DNA of 6,844 nt from Bifidobacterium breve (GTDB lineage Bacteria; Actinomycetota; Acidimicrobiia; IMCC26256; PALSA-555), in the NCBI GenBank assembly GCA_945889545.1, contig CAMDCC010000167.1, positions 1-6,844 on the forward strand, given 5' to 3'. Below the pieces are notes generated by a model, which was not told the DNA's origin, ran no database searches, and was given only the letters and a program-made list of their open reading frames with translations. The position numbers and the translations under genes are program-made. Positions 1 to 5,054 of the stretch are shown piece after piece (the first letter of the stretch is position 1; the number at the start of each line of letters is the position of its first letter).

Positions 1-120
1 GCCGCGCAGGTGGGCGTCGTACGGCACAGAGAAGACCACCTCGAACACGTCATCACCAACCGGGCGTATCGAATGCACAGTGGCCTCGTCGATGGTCGTG
101 TAAGCAAGGTCCGCTGCCAC
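1..120 (-). CDS. Possible 5' end of an unidentified protein gene, cut by the left edge
   Basis: Read on the minus strand from a GTG at 120-118, 40 codons stay open to the window edge. The peptide begins VAADLAYTTIDEATVHSIRP and continues with an acidic, hydrophobic-alternating stretch (GDDVFEVVF). Third codon positions are mostly G or C, as expected for a real gene here. An in-frame TGA lies 14 codons upstream, and GTG is the only usual start between it and position 118. No convincing ribosome binding site precedes it, only a small inverted repeat. I do not recognise the family. The open frame could also be chance, because 40 codons is short in high-GC DNA. The plus-strand frame over the same stretch runs into the tRNA and is not a gene. 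Confidence 0.35.
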   Translation of the reverse strand, partial: MAADLAYTTIDEATVHSIRPVGDDVFEVVFSVPYDAHLRG

Positions 121-123
121 GGC

Positions 124-143
124 GTCAGCGAGGCTGAGCTGAC
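124..143 (-). repeat. Small inverted repeat between the tRNA and the possible left-edge gene
   Basis: GTCAGC at 124-129 and GCTGAC at 138-143 form a perfect 6-bp inverted repeat with an 8-base loop. It lies about 48 bases past the 3' end of the tRNA on its own strand. It could be part of tRNA 3' processing or termination, or a leader element of the 1-120 frame. There is no T-run after it and the stem is short, so chance is quite possible. Confidence 0.2.
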
Positions 144-190
144 CAGATCGACGTTGTCACAGCCTGAGATCCTACGTAGCGCAGAATCCG

Positions 191-274
191 TGTCGGAGGG
201 GGGACTTGAACCCCCACGCCCTTGCGGGCACTAGCCCCTCAAGCTAGCGCGTCTGCCGATTCCGCCACTCCGAC
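191..274 (-). tRNA. tRNA-Leu (anticodon GAG)
   Basis: Read on the minus strand, the 84-base sequence folds as a class II tRNA. The acceptor stem GTCGGAG (274-268) pairs perfectly with CTCCGAC (198-192), and the discriminator base is A at 191. The anticodon stem CTAGC/GCTAG encloses the loop TTGAGGG, giving anticodon GAG, which reads the leucine codons CUC and CUU. The long variable arm (CCC-GCAA-GGG core) is typical of leucine tRNAs. The T arm is GGGGG-TTCAAGT-CCCCC. The 3' CCA is not encoded (CGG follows the discriminator), so it must be added by the CCA-adding enzyme. The gene is divergent from the glycosyltransferase gene at 333. Confidence 0.97.
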
Positions 275-287
275 GTTGGAACGTTGC

Positions 288-293
288 AGTGTA
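288..293 (-). promoter_or_regulatory. Candidate -10 box for the tRNA-Leu gene
   Basis: On the minus strand the hexamer TACACT ends 13 bases before the tRNA 5' end. That is suitable for a start a few bases upstream of the mature tRNA. It matches TATAAT at four of six positions. No good -35 hexamer lies at 16-18 bases; the nearest TTGACA-like word, TTCACG, is only 13 bases away. Low confidence. Confidence 0.25.
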
Positions 294-332
294 TCGGGCC
301 GGGTACCGTGAACTTCGCGACCAGGGAGCCGA

Positions 333-1112
333 ATGTCTGCGGCACGACACGAGTGGTTGAGCATCGTCATCCCGATGCTCAACGAGGAAGAGGGGCTACC
401 GGCGCTTGTCGACGCTGTCCATGACGCGGGCGGGCTGCTCACGCGGGGCGGCGTCATCAAGGACTATGAGCTCGTGCTCGTCAACGATGCGTCAACCGAT
501 CGCACTGGTCGACTCGCCGACGATTTCGCCACCACCGATGAGCGCGTGACCGTCGTACACCACGCCAGCAACCGCGGCCTCGGCGCGGCAATTCGATCAG
601 GGCTCGCGAAAGCTGCTGGCGACGTCGTGCTGTACACCGATGCCGACCTCCCCATCGATCTCCACGAGATCCGGCGCATGCTCGATGTCCTCGACACCGA
701 GGGCACAGATGTGGTCAGCGCGTACCGCCTCGGTCGCGGCGAAGGCCTCCGCCGCAACGCGCTCTCGGGCGTTTACAACGTGCTCGTGCGACTCACGACC
801 GGGTTGAAGGTCCGTGACGTCAATTTCGCCGCGAAACTCTTCCGACGGAACGTCATCGACCACCTGGATCTGCACAGCGAGGGCTCGTTCATCGACGCGG
901 AGATGCTCGCCTCCGCGCGTCGGTTGGGCTTTCGCATCAGCCAGATCGGCCTCGAGTATCACCCGCGGGTCAGGGGCACATCCACGCTGTCGTCGTGGCA
1001 CACCATCAAGGGCATCCTCCGCGAGATGCGTGCCCTCGCACCCGGGATCCGCAACCTCCGGCCGCTCAACCCCAAGCCTCACGCCGACGGAGGCGCGACC
1101 TCCGCGAAGTGA
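333..1112 (+). CDS. Glycosyltransferase family 2 protein (polyprenyl-phosphate/dolichol-phosphate mannosyltransferase-like)
   Basis: This 259-residue protein has a GT-A fold signature. It opens with SIVIPMLNEEE (residues 10-20). Next is the nucleotide-binding strand VLVNDASTDRT (48-58), then NRGLGAAIRSGL (80-91). The metal-binding DXD is TDADLP (102-107; D103, D105). A VRDVNFAAKLFRR segment (160-172) and FIDAEML (186-192) match the acceptor side of GT2 enzymes. There is no signal peptide and no membrane segment, unlike GtrB-type enzymes with C-terminal helices, so it is probably a soluble or peripheral inner-face enzyme. It should move a sugar from an NDP- or GDP-sugar to a lipid phosphate or glycan; donor and acceptor cannot be read. 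The ATG at 333 is preceded by AGGGAG at 323-328. Its last 34 bases overlap the end of the ABC operon on the other strand. Confidence 0.88.
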   Translation: MSAARHEWLSIVIPMLNEEEGLPALVDAVHDAGGLLTRGGVIKDYELVLVNDASTDRTGRLADDFATTDERVTVVHHASNRGLGAAIRSGLAKAAGDVVLYTDADLPIDLHEIRRMLDVLDTEGTDVVSAYRLGRGEGLRRNALSGVYNVLVRLTTGLKVRDVNFAAKLFRRNVIDHLDLHSEGSFIDAEMLASARRLGFRISQIGLEYHPRVRGTSTLSSWHTIKGILREMRALAPGIRNLRPLNPKPHADGGATSAK

Positions 1113-2065
1113 CACGCGCTTGGGTGGCCCTGGCCCCGGTCGACGAGCTCGGGCTCCTCGACCGCACAGATGTCTTGCGCCTTCCAGCACCGGGTGCGAA
1201 AGCGGCATCCACTGGGTGGATCGACCGGGCTCGGCAGATCGCCCTGGAGCACGATGCGCCGGCGTGCCCGCTCCAGACGAGGATCGGGCTCCGGGACGGC
1301 TGAGAGCAAGGCCTGGGTGTACGGATGGGCGGCACGCAGGTAGATGTCGTCCGAGCCGCCGATCTCCACGATCTTCCCGAGGTACATCACCGCGATCCGG
1401 TTCGAGATGTGCCGGACGACTGCGAGGTCATGGGCAATGAACAAGAACGCGAGTGACAACCGGTCCTGTAACTCGGACAACAGGTTGAGTACCTGCGCCT
1501 GGATCGATACATCGAGCGCCGACACCGGTTCGTCGAGCACCACGACGTCGGGCTCGAGCGCGAGCGCACGCGCGATGCCGATGCGCTGGCGTTGACCGCC
1601 GGAGAACTCGTGCGGAAAGCGATGCGCATACCCGGGATCGAGCCCCACCATCTGCAGGAGCTCGGGTACCCGATCCTTGGCTTCCGATCGTCTCCGTTGC
1701 ACCTGGAGGGGCTCGGCGAGGATGTCGAAGATTCGCATCCGCGGGTTCAGTGAGGCGCACGGGTCCTGGAACACGATCTGCACGCGTCGGCGCAAAGCGC
1801 GCAGATCTTCACCGCGTAGAGCGTGCAGGTCGTTGCCGTCGAACCGAATGGTGCCGGCGGTCGGCTCCAAGAGGCGAAGCACGAGGCGGCCAATCGTCGA
1901 CTTGCCGCATCCCGACTCCCCGACCAAGCCAAGTGTCTCGCGGCGGTCGAGCGCGAAGCTCACATCGTCCACCGCGTGGACGACGCCTTCGCCCCCGCCG
2001 AAGTACCCATTGCTCACGGGAAAGTGCTTGACCAAACCCGCCACTTCCAACACCGGTGTGGTCAT
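1079..2065 (-). CDS. dppF: Oligopeptide/dipeptide-type ABC transporter ATP-binding protein, DppF/OppF type
   Basis: This 328-residue protein is the second of two nucleotide-binding subunits that power substrate import at the inner membrane face. All ATPase motifs are intact: Walker A GESGCGKST (49-57), Q-loop glutamine 100 in VFQDP, signature FSGGQRQR (154-161), Walker B VVVLDEP (174-180), D-loop SALD (182-185) and H-loop His212. The C-terminal oligopeptide-transporter extension follows HPYTQALLSAVP (247-258). It carries four cysteines (287, 293, 300, 318; spacing C-x5-C-x6-C-x17-C), the pattern that binds a [4Fe-4S] cluster in some Dpp/Opp ATPases. The insert after the first strand (PVSNGYFGGGEG, 16-27) is usual for the F subunit. 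Its ATG overlaps the stop of the DppD gene (ATGA, 2062-2065), and upstream there is only a weak AGTGAG. It is the last gene of the operon; the substrate is unknown. Confidence 0.95.
   Translation of the reverse strand: MTTPVLEVAGLVKHFPVSNGYFGGGEGVVHAVDDVSFALDRRETLGLVGESGCGKSTIGRLVLRLLEPTAGTIRFDGNDLHALRGEDLRALRRRVQIVFQDPCASLNPRMRIFDILAEPLQVQRRRSEAKDRVPELLQMVGLDPGYAHRFPHEFSGGQRQRIGIARALALEPDVVVLDEPVSALDVSIQAQVLNLLSELQDRLSLAFLFIAHDLAVVRHISNRIAVMYLGKIVEIGGSDDIYLRAAHPYTQALLSAVPEPDPRLERARRRIVLQGDLPSPVDPPSGCRFRTRCWKAQDICAVEEPELVDRGQGHPSACHFAEVAPPSA
1137..1164 (+). terminator. Candidate hairpin downstream of the glycosyltransferase gene, no T-tract
   Basis: The arms 1137-1148 and 1153-1164 pair over 12 positions with one C-C mismatch (1144/1157) and a four-base TCGG loop. 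The structure begins 25 bases after the glycosyltransferase stop. It has no T-run, so it is not a classical intrinsic terminator. It could stop or stabilise plus-strand transcripts, as hairpins without U-tails are often proposed to do in actinobacteria. It lies inside the coding end of the convergent ATPase gene (codons for VEEPELVDR), so it may simply reflect codon choice. Confidence 0.25.
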
Positions 2066-3084
2066 GCGGGTTGCTCACTTCGCAGACCGGGGAGCTCTTC
2101 GGCGCGAAAGCACGCGGAGCGATGGTCGGCTGCTGCGCCCGCCACGCGAAGCTCTGGCTGCTCCGACCGACAGCGATCAATCGCGAAGGCACACCTCGGC
2201 GCAAGCGCACAGCCCACCGAGAGCGAATACAGGCCCGGCGGTGAGCCCGGAATCGTGCGCAGCGGCTCGCCGCGCTTGTCGTCGAGGCGTGGAAGGGAGC
2301 CGAGCAGGCCAATCGTGTACGGGTGACGGGGGTCATAGAAGAGGTCATCGAGCGTCGCCTCTTCGACGATTCGACCCGCGTACATCACGACAACACGATC
2401 TGCGAGGCCCGCGACGATGCCGAGATCGTGGGTGATGAGCAACATCGCCGCGTCGGTCTCTCGCTGAGCGGCCTGTAGCACCTCGAGGACCTGCGCCTGG
2501 ATCGTGACGTCGAGCGCGGTGGTGGGCTCGTCGGCGATCAGGAGCTTCGGTACATTCGCGATCGCCATCGCGATCATCGCTCGCTGACGCATGCCGCCCG
2601 AGAACTGGTGTGGGTAGTCGCGGGCCCGTGTGCTCGCCTGCGGAATGCCCACCAATGCGAGCAGCTCCGCAGCGCGCTCGCGTGCGGCGGCCTTGCTGGT
2701 GTCGGAATGGGCTCGGATCGCTTCCGCGATCTGATCGCCAACCCGAAACGCGGGATTGAGCGACGACAGCGGATCTTGGAAGATCATCGCCAGGTCTCCC
2801 CCACGGAGTCCTCGGTATTCCTTGTCCGTCAGCGTGCGAAGGTCGCGCCCGGCGAACGACACCGCACCGTTCGTAATCCGCCCCGGCTTGGTGACGAGGC
2901 CCATGATGGACAGCGCAGTGACGCTCTTGCCCGAGCCGGATTCCCCGACCACGGCCAGCGTCTCGCGCATCCCGACGACCAACGACACGCCGTTGACCGC
3001 GTGCACGATGCCGTCCTCGGTCTTGAACTCGACCTCGAGCCCCTCGACCTCGAGCAGCGCGGGCGCCGGAGGAGTGTGCGTCAT
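2062..3084 (-). CDS. dppD: Oligopeptide/dipeptide-type ABC transporter ATP-binding protein, DppD/OppD type
   Basis: This 340-residue protein is the first nucleotide-binding subunit and partners the DppF-type protein encoded just downstream. Motifs are complete: Walker A GESGSGKS (47-54), Q-loop Q103 in IFQDP, signature FSGGMRQR (161-168; the methionine is typical of D subunits), Walker B LLIADEP (181-187), D-loop TALD (189-192) and H-loop His219 in LLITHDLG. The C-terminal domain begins around HPYTIGLLGSLP (254-265), then has IPGSPPGL (278-285). It carries cysteines 292, 298, 305 and 325 (C-x5-C-x6-C-x19-C), a likely [4Fe-4S] site by family analogy. The ATG at 3084 overlaps the DppC stop as ATGA (3081-3084), and no clear Shine-Dalgarno precedes it, so translation is probably coupled to the permease. 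Confidence 0.95.
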   Translation of the reverse strand: MTHTPPAPALLEVEGLEVEFKTEDGIVHAVNGVSLVVGMRETLAVVGESGSGKSVTALSIMGLVTKPGRITNGAVSFAGRDLRTLTDKEYRGLRGGDLAMIFQDPLSSLNPAFRVGDQIAEAIRAHSDTSKAAARERAAELLALVGIPQASTRARDYPHQFSGGMRQRAMIAMAIANVPKLLIADEPTTALDVTIQAQVLEVLQAAQRETDAAMLLITHDLGIVAGLADRVVVMYAGRIVEEATLDDLFYDPRHPYTIGLLGSLPRLDDKRGEPLRTIPGSPPGLYSLSVGCALAPRCAFAIDRCRSEQPELRVAGAAADHRSACFRAEELPGLRSEQPA

Positions 3085-4028
3085 CGGACCGCCCGCGGAT
3101 CGAGGGCGTCACGCAACCCATCACCGATGAAGTTCACGCACAGCACGATGAGGAAGAGGATGAGACCGGGGAAGATGACCAGGTAGGCCAGGTCGGTACC
3201 CACCGTGCCCTCAGCATCGGCGATGAGGTTCCCAAGGGAGATCTTCGGGAGTTGGATACCGAGACCGAGGAAGGACAGCGTGGCTTCGGTCAGGATCGCC
3301 AACCCAACCTCCAGCGTTCCGAACACCACGATCGGCCCCACTGCGTTGGGCAGCAGATGGCGCACGATGATGCGCGGACCCGACGCTCCGGCCGCGCGGG
3401 CCGCGTCCACAAACTCCTTCTCGCGGAGGGAAAGGAACTCGCCGCGCACGATGCGCGCCATCGGCATCCACCCGAGCACGCTGATCACGATGACCATGCC
3501 TGTGACCGTGGTGGCCGGGGGGAAGTCGAAGAGGCCGAAAAACGACGGTTCGGGAGTGCTGGCGAGGATGATCAGGACTGCGAGCGCGGGTAACACCAGG
3601 ATCAGGTCGGTGAATCTCATCAGCAACGCGTCGATCCAACCGCGGTAGTAGCCGGCGAGCGAACCGATGACCACGCCGATCAGCACCGAAACGATAGCTA
3701 CACCGAATCCGATCTGCAGCGACTTCTGCAGGCCGACCAGCGAACGGGTGAACATGTCGCGCCCGAGCTTGTCGGTGCCGAAGATGTGATCCCAGGTTGG
3801 CTGCTCGCGCGCTTCGCCCAGGATCTCGGGTGTGAGCGGGATCGGGTTGGCCTCGTATGGCGACATCACGTTCACGAAGACGGCCAGGCCAGCCAGCAGC
3901 ACGAGAACAACGAGCGCAGCTACTGCCACCTTGTGGCCGCGGAACCGACGCGCGACCAGGCGCAGATATGAGCGCACCGGCGCGCCGCTGGCACCAACTT
4001 CCGCGAGCGGAGCCAAGTCTTGACTCAC
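3081..4028 (-). CDS. dppC: ABC transporter permease, DppC/OppC type
   Basis: With a GTG start at 4028 this is a 315-residue inner-membrane permease. It has a short cytoplasmic N-terminus, a first hydrophobic helix (about 34-54), then an extracytoplasmic stretch. The family marker GTDKLGRDMFTR follows (84-95). Further membrane segments lie around 104-126, 139-157, 175-195, 230-248 and 280-300. The cytoplasmic EAA loop that docks on the ATPases is EFVDAARAAGASGPRIIV and following (205-232). LSFLGLG (251-257) and the ending GDGLRDALDPR (302-312) are also characteristic. The frame stays open to 4385, but those 119 extra residues are Arg/His/Pro-rich and lie over the DppB gene in another frame. 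GTG at 4028, forming GTGA with the DppB stop, gives the normal family length. No Shine-Dalgarno is visible, which again suggests coupling. Confidence 0.93.
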   Translation of the reverse strand: MSQDLAPLAEVGASGAPVRSYLRLVARRFRGHKVAVAALVVLVLLAGLAVFVNVMSPYEANPIPLTPEILGEAREQPTWDHIFGTDKLGRDMFTRSLVGLQKSLQIGFGVAIVSVLIGVVIGSLAGYYRGWIDALLMRFTDLILVLPALAVLIILASTPEPSFFGLFDFPPATTVTGMVIVISVLGWMPMARIVRGEFLSLREKEFVDAARAAGASGPRIIVRHLLPNAVGPIVVFGTLEVGLAILTEATLSFLGLGIQLPKISLGNLIADAEGTVGTDLAYLVIFPGLILFLIVLCVNFIGDGLRDALDPRAVR

Positions 4029-4993
4029 GCAACCCGCACCCGAGGATCGAGCACGCCGTAGAGCACGTCGGCAAGCAAGTTGAACAGGATGATGATCGCT
4101 CCGGTCACGAACATCCACGGGATCAACACCTGGGTGTCGCCGCTGATGGCTGCATCCAACACCAACGTGCCCATGCCCGGGCGCGAGAAGACTCGTTCGG
4201 TGATGATCAAACCGCCAAAGAGCCCGCCGAAATCGAGCGCTACCACGGTCACGAGCGGGCTGATGGAATTTCGCAACCCGTGCTTCCACACGACGCGTCG
4301 CTCCGAGAGGCCCTTCGCGCGGGCAGTGCGGATGTAGTCGTTGTGAAGTTCGTCGAGCATCGACGACCGTTGGTACCGACTCCACCCGGCGACGAGCTGC
4401 ACCGACAAGACGAGAACCGGAAGGGTGAGCTCGCGTGCGTACTCCAATGGACCGCTGCCGACCGGGTTGGGAATCGAATAGAAAATCGGCTCAGTCGTTC
4501 CGAGCATATCTTTGAGGCCGCCGGTCAAGTAGTGGATCGTGATCAACCCGAACCAGAACGTCGGCATGGAGATCCCGGCGAAGGCGAGCCCGGTGAACAG
4601 CGAGTCGCCCTTTGAGTACGGCTTGCGCGCGGAGTACCCACCAATGGCTACCGCCAGCCCAACCGAGACAAGCACACCCCAAAACGCGAGCTGCGACGAC
4701 TCCCAGAGGTCGTCACCGACCGACTCGGCGACTGAACGGTCAGTCCGCTGGCTGTTCCCCCAGTCGCCTTGCAGAAAGTCGCCCATGAAGCGGAAGTACT
4801 GCTCCGGCAACGACTCGTTGAGCCCCAGGAACTCACGCTGCTCTTGCATGCACGCGGCCTTGCTTCGCGAGTAACGGCAGCGTGCCTCGGCAGGATCCGG
4901 CCCGAACGCGCGCACGAGCACGAAGATGAGGGCGGACGCGACGAGCAGCACCAAGGCCGACGCAACAAGGCGTCGACCGATATACCTCAGCAC
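4025..4993 (-). CDS. dppB: ABC transporter permease, DppB/OppB type
   Basis: This 322-residue protein is the first membrane subunit of the importer. It begins MLRYIGRRL, then helix 1 (about 9-29), then a long extracytoplasmic loop ending in the GDWGNS marker (76-81). Helices follow around 101-119, 132-157, 190-205 and 246-266, and a last one near 290-310. The EAA loop that contacts the ATPases is DYIRTARAKGLSERRVVWKH with the following residues (219-246). The end LYGVLDPRVRVA is typical of the family. The outer loop has two cysteines, C39 and C48, which could form a disulfide. The GTG start at 4993-4991 has AGGG at 5006-5003, nine bases away, as ribosome binding site. Its stop overlaps the DppC start. 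A 61-bp gap with hairpins separates it from the binding-protein gene upstream. Confidence 0.95.
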   Translation of the reverse strand: MLRYIGRRLVASALVLLVASALIFVLVRAFGPDPAEARCRYSRSKAACMQEQREFLGLNESLPEQYFRFMGDFLQGDWGNSQRTDRSVAESVGDDLWESSQLAFWGVLVSVGLAVAIGGYSARKPYSKGDSLFTGLAFAGISMPTFWFGLITIHYLTGGLKDMLGTTEPIFYSIPNPVGSGPLEYARELTLPVLVLSVQLVAGWSRYQRSSMLDELHNDYIRTARAKGLSERRVVWKHGLRNSISPLVTVVALDFGGLFGGLIITERVFSRPGMGTLVLDAAISGDTQVLIPWMFVTGAIIILFNLLADVLYGVLDPRVRVA

Positions 4994-4999
4994 GAGGGG

Positions 5000-5018
5000 C
5001 CGCCCTGCAACGCGGCGG
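5000..5018 (-). promoter_or_regulatory. Weak hairpin covering the DppB ribosome binding site
   Basis: On the minus strand CCGCC (5018-5014) can pair with GGCGG (5004-5000) across a nine-base loop. The 3' arm overlaps the AGGGCGG word that serves as the DppB ribosome binding site. The stem is only 5 bp but all G-C. It abuts the larger hairpin at 5018-5046, sharing one base. It could lower permease translation relative to the binding protein; this is inference. Confidence 0.3.
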
Positions 5019-5046
5019 GACTCGGTGCGCGCATCGCACCGAGCCC
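5018..5046 (-). promoter_or_regulatory. Strong intercistronic hairpin between binding-protein and permease genes
   Basis: A perfect 9-bp inverted repeat, CTCGGTGCG (5043-5035 on the minus strand) and CGCACCGAG (5029-5021), encloses the loop ATGCG. In minus-strand RNA it extends by one G-U and two G-C pairs to 12 bp (5046-5035 with 5029-5018). On the opposite strand the same position would be an A-C mismatch, so the longer stem suits the operon's transcript. It begins 8 bases after the binding-protein stop. No T-run follows, so it is better read as a 3'-end stabiliser, RNA-processing barrier or partial terminator than as a full intrinsic terminator. Such elements commonly let the binding protein be made in excess over the membrane subunits. 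Confidence 0.6.
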
Positions 5047-5054
5047 TGAGACCG

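Noticed and set aside
125..160. An alternative GTG start at 160 for the left-edge minus-strand gene
   Set aside because: That frame hits TGA after 11 codons, so it cannot join the 1-120 frame without a frameshift, for which there is no other sign.
10..234. A 74-codon plus-strand frame at the left edge
   Set aside because: It runs into the tRNA-Leu gene and ends within it; its composition is not protein-like and it has no ribosome binding site.
191..274. tRNA gene as an attachment site for an integrated element
   Set aside because: No integrase, direct repeat of the tRNA 3' end or foreign-looking composition is seen in the flanking sequence.
814..1440. A 208-codon plus-strand frame overlapping the glycosyltransferase end and DppF-type gene
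   Set aside because: It is Arg/Ser/Pro-rich and out of frame with the glycosyltransferase; both real genes already account for this sequence.
1677..2435. A 252-codon plus-strand frame across the DppF/DppD junction
   Set aside because: It is antisense to two ATPases with all catalytic motifs intact and is low-complexity (Arg, Ser, Pro); it is a codon-bias shadow.
4029..4385. A 119-residue N-terminal extension of the DppC permease
   Set aside because: The added residues are Arg/His/Pro-rich, lie over DppB coding sequence in another frame and have no family match; the GTG at 4028 overlapping the DppB stop gives the normal length.
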